The notes under the pieces are model-generated. The model was not told where the DNA came from and ran no database searches. It saw only the letters and a program-made list of their open reading frames with translations. Source: CAYWRZ01 sp964460845 (GTDB lineage Bacteria; Bacteroidota; Bacteroidia; Flavobacteriales_D; UBA2798). Taken from it: a stretch of 64,000 nucleotides of DNA. Position numbers and translations under genes: made by a program. Positions 24,192 through 32,798 of the stretch are shown in pieces. The DNA lies in contig CAYWRZ010000007.1 in assembly GCA_964460845.1 (NCBI GenBank), positions 1 through 64,000 of the forward strand, read 5' to 3'. Positions within the stretch are counted from its first letter, which is position 1. Each line of letters opens with the position of its first letter.

Positions 24192-25355
24192 ATGAAAACG
24201 CTCTTTCTTGTGTGTCTTACTTTTTGGACGTTTGCCGCTCAGGCACAGGTACAGACATATTACGTACAGCCTGTGCAGACCGATATGCAGTACGCCGTGG
24301 CGCAAGACAGTCATTTGGTAGCTCGTAATACAGGCACGCGCCTGCACAAGCTCTTCCTGTATATAGGAGGCACAGGCAGCAATACCCGTCAATACCTTAC
24401 TCTCAGTAATTTTGCGGCTAACCTGGGCTACGATGTGATCAACCTGTCTTACCCCAACGGGGTGGCGCCTGCGGTACTGGCTTCGCAGACCGACAGTCTT
24501 GCTTTTGACAAGTACAGGCAGGAGATTTGTTACGGCACACCGCTTAGCGCCGAGGTGACGGTCGATACGCTGAACGCCGTTTATACAAGAGTGGTGAAGC
24601 TGCTGAATTACCTTCATGCGACCTACCCTTCTCAGCAATGGGATCAATACCTCAGTGATCCGGCTACGCTTAACTGGGCTAACATTGCGGTGGGCGGACA
24701 TTCGCAGGGTGCCGGGCATGCGGCCTATTTCGCCAAGCTGCATCCGGTAGAACGAGTGCTTATGTTTGCCGGGCCTAACGATTACAGTACACATTTCTCA
24801 AACTCGGCGCCCTGGATGCGAATGCCCGGCGCCACTCCCGCTTCGCGGCATTATGCGTACGAGAGCCTGCTCGATGAATTTATCGATTTCGGTAACCAGC
24901 TTATTTGCCTGCAAGGCTTAGGAATTTATCCACTTTACGATACCGTGTATGCCGATCAGGCAGTGGCACCGTATCAAAATTCACGGATTTTATATACCAC
25001 CCAATCGCCCGGGATTGTGGTGCTGAACCATAATGTACCGGTAAAGCAGAGTACGATCAATAATGCGGTGTGGACGTATATGCTAACCGCTTCCACTTCT
25101 TCTTCGGTGCATAGTACCGATGCGGTTGTTGCGCTTAGGGTATTTCCCAATCCTGCCACTTCGGTGCTGTATATTCGCTCCGGGCAGGCGCTACATAACC
25201 GTGCGTACAGCCTCTTGTCGCTCTCGGGGCAGGTCTTGCTTTCGGGCACAATTTCGACCGAAAATGAATGTTCGATCGCGCTGAGCGACATTCCGAAGGG
25301 GCTTTATCTATTGTATATTGAGGGTGCAATTGTGCAGAAAATAATAAAGCATTAA
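24192..25355 (+). CDS. Secreted alpha/beta-hydrolase-like protein with T9SS type A sorting domain
   Basis: A 387-aa protein exported through Sec (signal peptide ending AAQAQ) and then the type IX system. The catalytic-type domain contains GGHSQGAGHAAYFAK, a GxSxG nucleophile elbow, after strand-like segments, so a serine esterase or peptidase-like role is likely. The C-terminal about 80 residues form a sorting domain starting VFPNPATSVLYI and ending with a basic KIIKH. I chose the ATG at 24192 because it opens the signal peptide; a longer in-frame start at 24147 adds 15 non-signal residues and overlaps the -7 box TACATTTG (24142-24149). Confidence 0.85.
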   Translation: MKTLFLVCLTFWTFAAQAQVQTYYVQPVQTDMQYAVAQDSHLVARNTGTRLHKLFLYIGGTGSNTRQYLTLSNFAANLGYDVINLSYPNGVAPAVLASQTDSLAFDKYRQEICYGTPLSAEVTVDTLNAVYTRVVKLLNYLHATYPSQQWDQYLSDPATLNWANIAVGGHSQGAGHAAYFAKLHPVERVLMFAGPNDYSTHFSNSAPWMRMPGATPASRHYAYESLLDEFIDFGNQLICLQGLGIYPLYDTVYADQAVAPYQNSRILYTTQSPGIVVLNHNVPVKQSTINNAVWTYMLTASTSSSVHSTDAVVALRVFPNPATSVLYIRSGQALHNRAYSLLSLSGQVLLSGTISTENECSIALSDIPKGLYLLYIEGAIVQKIIKH

Positions 25356-25633
25356 AGCTGAAAAAAACGCTTGTCTTAGGGATGAAATTTCCCGATCAAT
25401 TTCGAAAATCCTCAAGAAATTTTAAGTAAATGGGTGATAAGCGAAAGGAGTTTAATTTCAAAATCATCCGATTTTTTAAGGGATATTAACCCTCTTTTCT
25501 GCGCAAATTTCATCCTGAAGAAATACATTTTATTTTCCGTTTTTTTCTTCTTCCCCTGCTACTGTGAGTAGGTATTCTCCTTTGTTTTTCAAAGAAAATC
25601 CTACCTTTATGGCTCACTTTAATTTATAGCGCG

Positions 25634-26416
25634 GTGCATTACAGGAATAGTGCGGTGATCAGAATTGCAACCCTGCTTCTTTTGTGTGTTTCGGGAGGCG
25701 GATTACCCGCTCTCGGTCAGGTGGCAAAAGTGGCGCCTAACCCTGGTGGATACTGGGTTTCCTATATCGGCGACAATAAGCTCAATGCCCGTATCGGGAT
25801 CCATTCCGAAGCGCAGTTTCGTAATTTTTTTCTCGATCGCACGGTCGAGACCCTGCTGCTGCGTACCGGGCTCAACATCTACCTGAAGCCTTATGCCATG
25901 GGCACCCTGGGATATGGCTATTTTTACAACGAACCTTCCGACGAGCAGGTCTTAGGCTCGCGGGTATCCGAAAACCGGATATGGCAACAACTGATATTGC
26001 GTCAGAAATCGACCTTTATTTTTATGGAGCACCGTTACCGGCTTGAACAGCGTTTTTTGCAGAACCTGAGCAACGACACCCGTCAGACCGATCACAGGCT
26101 TCGTTACCGTTTTCAGACATTATTCCCCCTGTATTCGGTAAGTCCGCACCTGCGTCATTTTTTCGTGGCGCTCAACAATGAGATCATGATCAACTTTAGG
26201 CGTGATCCTTCCCGCTTGTTCGACCGCAACCGTTTTTTCTCGGGTCTAGGCTACCAGGTAAGTCCCAAGATGAACTTTCAATTGGGCTACCTCAACCAGC
26301 TTATTCAGATACCCGCTAATCCCAGGGCGCAGATCGATCACGTGGTACAATTTGGGGTGTCGTATAATATGGACGATCTGATGCAAACCTTTTTCGGAAA
26401 AAAACGGGAACCATGA
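25634..26416 (+). CDS. DUF2490 family outer-membrane protein
   Basis: A 260-aa protein with a signal peptide ending near LPALGQ. The segment GYWVSYIGDNKLNARIGIHSEAQFR and the following alternating strands (EHRYRLEQRF, DHRLRYRFQ) are typical of DUF2490, a family of predicted small outer-membrane beta-barrels in Bacteroidota. GTG 25634 gives the longest frame; GTG 25655 (MIRIATLLLL) with AGGA upstream is an equally good start. The stop overlaps the next start by ATGA, so the two products are made together. Confidence 0.82.
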   Translation: MHYRNSAVIRIATLLLLCVSGGGLPALGQVAKVAPNPGGYWVSYIGDNKLNARIGIHSEAQFRNFFLDRTVETLLLRTGLNIYLKPYAMGTLGYGYFYNEPSDEQVLGSRVSENRIWQQLILRQKSTFIFMEHRYRLEQRFLQNLSNDTRQTDHRLRYRFQTLFPLYSVSPHLRHFFVALNNEIMINFRRDPSRLFDRNRFFSGLGYQVSPKMNFQLGYLNQLIQIPANPRAQIDHVVQFGVSYNMDDLMQTFFGKKREP

Positions 26417-28320
26417 AGTATTTCGGATTACTTTTTCTGGCTTTGCTCCTTTGTCCTCTTTCGGCCGATGCCCAGCAGATCAAAATTTTCGAAGACGATC
26501 TCGGGGTAAAGGGCGAAATACGGTATTACGGCACATGGTCCGATTCGCTCTTGCCTAAGCAGGGTGCTATAGACTTGCGCTGGCGCGAAACCGGAGTCTC
26601 CGGACTCAAAACCTGGCGTGTCAAAGGACAAACCCGCGATCACTTACCTACGGGGCGCTGGAGCTGGGAAGAGGCCGATTGGGAATATTCCATCCGTGTA
26701 GGCGAAAGCATCCGACCGGTGTTTAACGCCAAAGGCCGGCGTATGCGCTGGGAGGGGAATTTTGTGAACGGCAAACCCGATGGCCGTTGGGATTTTGTGC
26801 TCGATAGTATTTCTGAGAAAGGAATACCCTTCGGCACTTTGCTGCGGGTCGAGATCAACTATAAGAACGGCATTCCCTCAGGTACTTTTTCTATCCGGCA
26901 GGCAGACATGGAGCTGAGACTCAGCGGGACCTGCGACGCAGAGGGTATTGCTTCGGGTACCTGGGTGTATCAGTACAAAACGCCCTACGGTACAAACGTG
27001 AAAGAGGAACGCATCTATAAGAAGGGGCTGCTTGCCGAAGTACAGATTACCGAAGATAAAGAACGCTCGACCGTGAAATTTGAGCATAACCTGCGTTTCC
27101 TCGAAAAAGCACACGATACTACCCTCTTTGAAGCGCGTAGAATAGGGGAGCAGCGATTTGAAGAAGACCAATACCGGAGTCGTGCTTCCGTACTTCTGCG
27201 CCATAACCTGCAAGGGTATTTTACGCAGGGTTGGAGGCTCGAGGTGTTGCCTGTCGAAGCGCTGCTGGTGCTGCCCGAGTTCAGGAAGCTCGAATATCCG
27301 CTTACCGCCGCCGAAAAAGAGGCCATTTCCGCTTCACGCGCACAAATCAGTATTCAGCGCGACAGCATCGAAAGTCAATTGTCGGGAAATATATACATAC
27401 ACCGCGCGCGCAGTGGCGAGCTTGACACTACCATTTCCTTTTTACAGCTTAATCTCGAACGCCTGAACTATATTGATTCTCTGCTCGAACTCACCGACTA
27501 TCCTTTGTTTACTTATACGAACAGAGCGGCGCAGGATCTGAGCTATTGGTTCGACGGACTTAACGACTTGCGGTATGCCCGGGGCGAAGTGTACGATTCG
27601 CTTATGGTAGAATTTCCTTTGCTGCCGTTCGATAGCGATTCGATAACTGCTATTGAGGCGCTGAACAACGAGCTACATCGCAATGCGCAGCTTCTACCAC
27701 CGTACTACAGCGTGATGCAAGAGGTACATTTGGTTCTGAAAAGACAGGGAGAGCTGGAATTGCTTGAAAATATAATCGTAGATCGTTTTCAGGAAGTCCA
27801 GGCATTTTATGCAGAAAAAGAAGGAATCGCTGCCGAAATAAATACCCGTTGGGTAAAAGGCGAAGTGCAGAAAATGATACAGGAATATGCACGTACCGAT
27901 CAGTACGAAGAAGCGCTGCAGAAGGGATATCAGATAATGCACCGCCTCGATTCGCTCGAATCCTGGCAGGAGAAGCTTGAGATCTTTGACCGTATGCCTG
28001 AAGTGCTGCGTGCGCAATATACCTACCTGGCTTATAATCCTTATACCGGCGAAAACGATATTCCTATCACCGTCAAAAAACGTTTTCTGAACGATGTGCT
28101 GCTACGGATGTGGCCGTATATGGGCAGCGAGCTGGCGCAGGAATACGACTGGGACAAATGGGCGGCCTTGTGGCAACAGCAGTTTGAGGTGCATCAATAC
28201 CTGATGGCTTTTGCTTCAAAAGAAGATGCGGCTGCGCGTCGTTTGCAACGCAGGGTGCGGAAAGACAAAAAGCCTGAAAAAATGCTCCGGCATATTTTGC
28301 AGCAGATAGAACGGCACTAA
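26413..28320 (+). CDS. Secreted 635-aa protein with MORN/YwqK-like repeats, coupled to DUF2490
   Basis: A signal peptide (LCPLSADAQQ) leads into residues about 30-230, which carry MORN_2/YwqK-like repeats built on G-x-P-x-G-x-W/F: LPTGRWSWEE, GKPDGRWDFVLDS, GIPSGTFSI and GIASGTWVYQYK. The remaining about 400 residues are largely helical and charged (EKDRLELLEN-like stretches), with no membrane anchor seen. It is probably periplasmic. The 4-nt overlap with the DUF2490 barrel suggests the two form an envelope complex. No function is assigned. Confidence 0.75.
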   Translation: MKYFGLLFLALLLCPLSADAQQIKIFEDDLGVKGEIRYYGTWSDSLLPKQGAIDLRWRETGVSGLKTWRVKGQTRDHLPTGRWSWEEADWEYSIRVGESIRPVFNAKGRRMRWEGNFVNGKPDGRWDFVLDSISEKGIPFGTLLRVEINYKNGIPSGTFSIRQADMELRLSGTCDAEGIASGTWVYQYKTPYGTNVKEERIYKKGLLAEVQITEDKERSTVKFEHNLRFLEKAHDTTLFEARRIGEQRFEEDQYRSRASVLLRHNLQGYFTQGWRLEVLPVEALLVLPEFRKLEYPLTAAEKEAISASRAQISIQRDSIESQLSGNIYIHRARSGELDTTISFLQLNLERLNYIDSLLELTDYPLFTYTNRAAQDLSYWFDGLNDLRYARGEVYDSLMVEFPLLPFDSDSITAIEALNNELHRNAQLLPPYYSVMQEVHLVLKRQGELELLENIIVDRFQEVQAFYAEKEGIAAEINTRWVKGEVQKMIQEYARTDQYEEALQKGYQIMHRLDSLESWQEKLEIFDRMPEVLRAQYTYLAYNPYTGENDIPITVKKRFLNDVLLRMWPYMGSELAQEYDWDKWAALWQQQFEVHQYLMAFASKEDAAARRLQRRVRKDKKPEKMLRHILQQIERH

Positions 28321-28385
28321 GTCGCTCTGCCGAAACGAGATTTAACATACAATAATGTTGGCTCTGTGAACCGCTAATTCATCTG

Positions 28386-28847
28386 ATGAAAACTTTTCTG
28401 TTTGTCTGGAGTCCGAAAAAAGCCCCCTGGCCCAAGCTTGCGCAAGACATCGCGCAGTTACGACGCACAGCTATTGTCAGCGCAAACTGGACGGTGGCCA
28501 GCCATAAAAAGGTGCAACCGGGCGACAGGGCTTTTTTACTAAGGCTTGGGGTCGAACCCAAAGGTATAATGGGGTCGGGCTATGTCACTACAGCTCCTTT
28601 TTTGGCGCCGCACTGGAGGGATCCGCTAAAAATGACGCATCGGGTAACGCTCGAATTTGACACTTTGCTGGATCCTGAGCGCGAGCTACTGCTGGGTATA
28701 GATTTGCTTCGTATGGGCAGCTTGTCGGCTGTAAACTGGACACCCCAATCTTCCGGCATTGAGATTTACCCTCAGGCAGCGGAAGAGCTGGAAGCGGTAT
28801 GGCTTGATTTTTTACAGACCGAAAGATCTTCCGGTCTTTTACCTTAA
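28386..28847 (+). CDS. EVE/PUA-like domain protein
   Basis: A 153-aa stand-alone domain. FLFVWSPKKAPW at the N-terminus, SANWTVASHKKVQPGDRAFLL and LGVEPKGIMGSGYVT in the middle, and VNWTPQSSGIEI near the end match, from memory, the EVE-like module found fused to HNH endonucleases and McrB-type ATPases. EVE/PUA folds bind modified bases in nucleic acids. Here it is not fused to a nuclease and has no such gene beside it. The upstream 635-aa gene ends 65 nt earlier. A role in reading modified DNA or RNA bases is a family-level inference. Confidence 0.75.
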   Translation: MKTFLFVWSPKKAPWPKLAQDIAQLRRTAIVSANWTVASHKKVQPGDRAFLLRLGVEPKGIMGSGYVTTAPFLAPHWRDPLKMTHRVTLEFDTLLDPERELLLGIDLLRMGSLSAVNWTPQSSGIEIYPQAAEELEAVWLDFLQTERSSGLLP

Positions 28848-28874
28848 CGCAGGCCGAAAGCAGCCGGACTTTCT

Positions 28875-29294
28875 TCAATCAATCGGTAGCCCGTCTAAAA
28901 AATCGAAGAAATAGATCACCGCCGCATAGTGCACATTTACATCCTTTGCGCTTCCGATTATCGACCCGTTCTTGCGGATGTCTCCGTTCGACTCGATCCG
29001 CCCTTTGATAGAGCCGCCGATGCGCACATCTCCATTCGATTCTACCCGGCCTATTATAGAACCGTTTTTACGGATGTCTCCGTTCGATTCGATTCGTCCT
29101 TTGATAGAGCCGTTAATTCGAATATCTCCGTTCGACTCAAAGCGACCTTTTATCGACCCGTTAATTCGGATATCTCCGTTGGATTCGATACGGCCGAAAG
29201 CGCTGCTTCGGTTACGTAAGTCCTGCGTATGCCCGGTGCTTGTAAATACAAACAGAAAGAGTGCCGAGAGCAGCGAAAAAAATAGTGTTTTCAT
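28875..29294 (-). CDS. 5-fold beta-flower type repeat protein (secreted)
   Basis: A 139-aa protein with a signal peptide ending GHTQ. Residues 34-113 are five near-identical 16-residue repeats of the form GRIESNGDIRINGSIK. The C-terminal tail GSAKDVNVHYAAVIYFF matches the ending of the short Bacteroidota repeat proteins called 5-fold beta-flower. Each repeat likely adds one beta-hairpin blade. The function is unknown. The gene converges with the EVE-like gene, 27 nt apart. Confidence 0.72.
   Translation of the reverse strand: MKTLFFSLLSALFLFVFTSTGHTQDLRNRSSAFGRIESNGDIRINGSIKGRFESNGDIRINGSIKGRIESNGDIRKNGSIIGRVESNGDVRIGGSIKGRIESNGDIRKNGSIIGSAKDVNVHYAAVIYFFDFLDGLPID
28956..29195 (-). repeat. 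Five tandem 48-bp coding repeats
   Basis: Five direct in-frame copies of a 48-bp unit encode GRIESNGDIRINGSIK and close variants. The copies differ at a few codons (I/V, K/I, N/G). The arrangement is coding and has no spacers, so it is not a CRISPR array. Unit number could vary between strains by slippage. Confidence 0.85.
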
Positions 29295-29493
29295 CCTCGT
29301 AGAATTTAAAAGCGTTCAAGACTCAAAATTAGTTCATTTTTTAATCCGCTTCAAACCGTTTTATTCGCATTCTTACGTTTCGAAAATCTTCCCACATTCG
29401 ATTCTAAAGCCGGAAAAATCAAATTTTTTCACCTGAAAATCGTAACTTACAAGTGTATTTCACATTGGAAAAACGCTATCGTTTCATCCGCTT

Positions 29494-30126
29494 ATGCCCG
29501 ATCAGGAATACCTTCGAAATCTGCGTGTGCCCACGCCTCAAAATCCGCTTCGGATACTGTTAAGCTCTTGTCTTTTAGGAGTGAAATGCGGTGTGCACGG
29601 CGATCATTACGGAGAATATCCCGGTGTACTTAAACTCAGAAATTACCCTACGGCAAAGCTCATTCATTTTTGTCCCGAAGAATTTGCGTTTGGTACGCCC
29701 CGCGAAATGTGCGATATCTATGGCGGTAACGGACACGATGTGCTTGAAGGGCGTGCCCGGGTGCTCACTACGTCGGGACAAGACTGGACCGAGGCCATGA
29801 TAGCCGCTTCCGAAAAAATGCTGGAAATAGCCCGTACCTACGAAATTGATCTGGCCATTATGATGGATGTGAGTGCAGCCTGCGGCAACCATGTCATTTA
29901 CGAGGGCAATCGCTATGCAGCCGCTAAAAAATACCAGATAGGGATGGGGGTATGTGGTGCGCAACTGCACCGTGCGGGTTATAAAATCATTAGCTGGCGC
30001 GAATATGCCTGTCTCGAAATTCTTTATTCGAAGCTGGATCCTACGCATCCTATCGATCCGGAAGCACAAGATTTTGACCGGCACGAATGGTATATCGGTT
30101 ATTTTAAAAAAGACATTTCGTTCTGA
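29494..30126 (+). CDS. DUF523 family protein (TudS-like thiouracil desulfurase family)
   Basis: The 210-aa protein has LLSSCLLGVKCGVHG (Cys26, Cys32), FCPEEFAFGTPRE (Cys60) and SAACGNHVIYEG (Cys130). These correspond to the Cys positions of DUF523, whose characterised member TudS uses an iron-sulfur cluster to desulfurate 2-thiouracil. The family core normally reads ACLLGxxCRYDG; here Arg-Tyr-Asp is replaced by Gly-Val-His, so substrate use may differ. It is a monocistronic gene with about 200 nt of upstream DNA. Confidence 0.75.
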   Translation: MPDQEYLRNLRVPTPQNPLRILLSSCLLGVKCGVHGDHYGEYPGVLKLRNYPTAKLIHFCPEEFAFGTPREMCDIYGGNGHDVLEGRARVLTTSGQDWTEAMIAASEKMLEIARTYEIDLAIMMDVSAACGNHVIYEGNRYAAAKKYQIGMGVCGAQLHRAGYKIISWREYACLEILYSKLDPTHPIDPEAQDFDRHEWYIGYFKKDISF

Positions 30127-30259
30127 TAATTAGCGTATTATTAGGGGAGTTCCCTGTTTCCTGAAAGAAGAAAAAACGGAGGCGCTGTCAGAAAAAACGA
30201 AGCTGATTTCGTCCATATCCCGGAATAATTTTACCTTTCTGACACTCAAATCAGCACAG

Positions 30260-31081
30260 ATGAGACGTATTTTTTTTCCTACCGCTATTTTAGGCATATT
30301 CCTCTTTACCGCTTGTGGTACCGAACCGGCATCCTCCACTTCCGAAACGCTTCCGCGTCTTGCCGATGGCGAGTATTGTATGGCACCTGAAGAAGGGGCC
30401 AGCGAAGATTTTATCTCGTTTACCGTGTCGGGTACAGATCTGGAAGGACGGGTACATACCACCAACGATGACGGCGAAAAAATTGCGTTTATGTGCTTCG
30501 GAACCTTGATAGGCGATACGCTGGCTAAAGTACATATCATGTTACCCGCTATTGATGCCGAGCTTTACGAAGAATGGCTCATTCTCCCCGGACCGAAAAT
30601 CGAAATTGTACAGGCTGCTCTCAATAAAGAAGGGGTGTATCTGCCAAAACCCTGTGCAAGCCTCGATCCGGAGAGCTATCCCGTTTCCGAATTTGAACGA
30701 GCCGACGAAGCTGCCGACGAGGAATATTCTTGCTATGGTCCCGAAACTTCTACACTTCAGCAGGCCGATACGCCGGTCGAATACCTCACGCTTACCCTAT
30801 ACAGCGACGGAAGTACCGAATATTCCAATACGCTCGAAGGCTGGGGCGTTGGAGATGATCCCCAGGGCTTCTCATGGGCCTCCGAAATCAGCGGTACGGC
30901 TTCCGAAGCCGGGGTATTTGAAGTGAAAATAAGCTACGTCTTTAAAGATGGCAGCACGCTCGAGTCGTCCGAAGTTTGGGAAATTCCTTCATCTGGACCT
31001 ATTCGGGTGATCCGTGCCGACGAAAAACATCCGGGCATACTCCATTATGTCCCTATTGATTGTGAGGACAGGGCGGGATAA
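30260..31081 (+). CDS. Acidic lipoprotein of unknown function
   Basis: A 273-aa lipoprotein with signal ILGIFLFTAC (lipobox FTAC, Cys19). The mature part is rich in Glu, Asp, Ser and Thr, without a recognised domain. Two internal segments (SFTVSGTDLEGRVHTTN and ISYVFKDGSTLESSEVW) look like beta-sandwich strands. Its role is unknown; an envelope location is reliable. Confidence 0.72.
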   Translation: MRRIFFPTAILGIFLFTACGTEPASSTSETLPRLADGEYCMAPEEGASEDFISFTVSGTDLEGRVHTTNDDGEKIAFMCFGTLIGDTLAKVHIMLPAIDAELYEEWLILPGPKIEIVQAALNKEGVYLPKPCASLDPESYPVSEFERADEAADEEYSCYGPETSTLQQADTPVEYLTLTLYSDGSTEYSNTLEGWGVGDDPQGFSWASEISGTASEAGVFEVKISYVFKDGSTLESSEVWEIPSSGPIRVIRADEKHPGILHYVPIDCEDRAG

Positions 31082-31231
31082 AGGACTTGTCTTGCGTGTA
31101 CCGAAAGCGTGCAGCGTGCGGGAAAAAGGCAGAGGAAGAAGCCTGCTTTTCGTCTTTTTTCAGGGAAAATGAAACTTCGATCTTTTGCAGCCTATTTTTC
31201 AGGAAGTTTGTAGCGGCAACGAAAATGGAAA

Positions 31232-31804
31232 ATGACTGATCTCGAAAAAAATATCACGACGTATTTTGGCGATTTGAGCGAAACCGAGCTGCGGCAGATT
31301 TCTTCTTTTTTTCAGCCTGTTTCCTTAGTCAAAGGCGAATATTTTTGTAAAACCGGGCAGCCCTGTTTGTATCTGAGCTTTATCAAATCCGGTATGCTCA
31401 GGATTTATATCGATACAGGCGATAGAGAAGTTACACAATGGATTTCCACACCGGGGTATTTTGTGACCGATCTCTCTTCGCTTATTTTTCATACACCTGC
31501 TCGCTGGACTATCCGTGCCCTGGCCGATACGCAGCTTTACTCCCTGAGTGCTGCCGACTATCACAAGCTGGGAGCTGTAATTCCCAAGTGGCACGAGCTC
31601 GAAAAGCTTTTTATCGCTAACTGTTTCGCGATGCTCGAAGACCGTATTTTTAGTCACCTGTCGATGACCGCCGAAGAGCGCTACCATTTCTTTTATGAAA
31701 AAAACAAGGCGCTTTTTACGCAGGTGCCTTTGCATTATATCGCTTCCATGCTGGGCATGACTCCCGAAACGTTCAGTCGTATCCGCAAAAAAAGCCTTTT
31801 TTGA
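31232..31804 (+). CDS. Crp/Fnr family transcriptional regulator
   Basis: A 190-aa regulator with an N-terminal cyclic-nucleotide-binding-like beta-barrel (about residues 20-130) and a C-terminal winged helix, LHYIASMLGMTPETFSRIRK. No cluster-type Cys pattern of true FNR is seen, and a cAMP-binding RxS is not obvious, so its signal is unknown. It sits directly upstream of an NAD(P)-binding protein gene, with an FNR-like palindrome between them. This regulator is the natural candidate to bind that site. Confidence 0.88.
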   Translation: MTDLEKNITTYFGDLSETELRQISSFFQPVSLVKGEYFCKTGQPCLYLSFIKSGMLRIYIDTGDREVTQWISTPGYFVTDLSSLIFHTPARWTIRALADTQLYSLSAADYHKLGAVIPKWHELEKLFIANCFAMLEDRIFSHLSMTAEERYHFFYEKNKALFTQVPLHYIASMLGMTPETFSRIRKKSLF

Positions 31805-31808
31805 TTTC

Positions 31809-31822
31809 TTGACATTTGTCAA
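31809..31822 (+). promoter_or_regulatory. FNR-type palindromic operator TTGAC-N4-GTCAA
   Basis: The site is a perfect inverted repeat, TTGACATTTGTCAA, 5 nt after the regulator stop and 54 nt before the next start. It matches the half-site style of Crp/Fnr-family regulators (TTGAy-N4-rTCAA). A -7-like element GAACTTTG at 31846-31853 puts the operator centre about 40-45 nt upstream of the expected transcript start, the usual activator position. Confidence 0.6.
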
Positions 31823-31875
31823 GGGGCTAATCCGTTTTTACAAGCGAACTTTGTGTTCTCTTAATTAGTTAAAAA

Positions 31876-32526
31876 ATGAAACATATACTTGTATTCGGAG
31901 CTACCGGTCGCACGGGTAATCACCTGGTCAGCTATGCGCTCGAAAAAGGCCATCGGGTTACCTGCTTAGTGCGTAATCCCGAAAAGATGCGTCAGACGCA
32001 TCCGCAACTTACCCTTGTAAAAGGAACACCTTACGAGCTAAATGACGTGCGCCGTGCCATTACGGGTTGCGATACCGTGATAAGCGTATTGAATAATTCG
32101 CGTAAATCGGATCTGCCCTGGGCGAAGCTGGTGGCACCGCCCGATGTGCTGGAACGTGCGGCAAAAAATGCGCTTACGGCAATGGAAGAAAATGGCATAC
32201 GGCGTATTTTGGTGCTTTCTACAGTAGGTGCCGGCGACAGTGCGCGTTTTTCCCCTTTGCTAATGTGCTGGGCGGTAAAATATACCAACCTGGGTGTGGT
32301 ATTTGCCGATCATACCCGTACCGAACAGGTCTTACAGGCTTCTTCGTCCGACTGGACCGCAGTGCGTGCCGCCGCCCTGACCAACGGCGAAAAGGATAAG
32401 TCCGTAACCGCCTATTACGAAAAGCGTCCGCGATTGATGATAAGCCGAAAAAACACCGCGAAGTTTATGATCGACAGTATTGATGCGTCCGAATATTTTC
32501 AGAAAATGCCCATGATCTCACATTGA
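31876..32526 (+). CDS. NAD(P)-binding SDR-like reductase
   Basis: A 216-aa protein with the nucleotide-binding loop GATGRTGNHL at the N-terminus and the pattern of the atypical short-chain dehydrogenases in the NmrA-like/NAD(P)H-binding group (CDTVISVLNNS, RRILVLSTVGAG). No classical Tyr-x-x-x-Lys catalytic pair is apparent, so it may bind cofactor as a sensor or act on a quinone-type substrate. It is expected to be controlled by the adjacent Crp/Fnr regulator. Confidence 0.82.
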   Translation: MKHILVFGATGRTGNHLVSYALEKGHRVTCLVRNPEKMRQTHPQLTLVKGTPYELNDVRRAITGCDTVISVLNNSRKSDLPWAKLVAPPDVLERAAKNALTAMEENGIRRILVLSTVGAGDSARFSPLLMCWAVKYTNLGVVFADHTRTEQVLQASSSDWTAVRAAALTNGEKDKSVTAYYEKRPRLMISRKNTAKFMIDSIDASEYFQKMPMISH

Positions 32527-32798
32527 GTATCAGGGAAATTTCAAAATAGGCCCGGCATACCTTCTGCTTTTTACGCAGAGTAATCAAGTGCTTCTACTCT
32601 TGAGGTAAAGTCCCCTTAGCACGGCCTTGCTATAAAAGCGGATGTCAAAGCGAATAGCAGGAATACTAAATCAAATATCCCGGTGTCAGTCCTTACGAAA
32701 ATGACTGTATATTTAAGTGCTAACTGCGTACCGATGAAACACCTGACATTTTTCTTTTGAAACCGGAATGCCTGCCTGAAAATAAAGACACAAATAAC

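Noticed and set aside
28956..29195. Evenly spaced repeats that could suggest CRISPR
   Set aside because: The repeats are contiguous in a coding frame, without variable spacers or leader, and translate to a beta-repeat protein.
32734..32760. Mini-frame MKHLTFFF ending TGA just before the histidine kinase
   Set aside because: It is not in frame with the kinase (offset of 23 nt), is only eight codons long and has no ribosome-binding site, so I treat it as chance.
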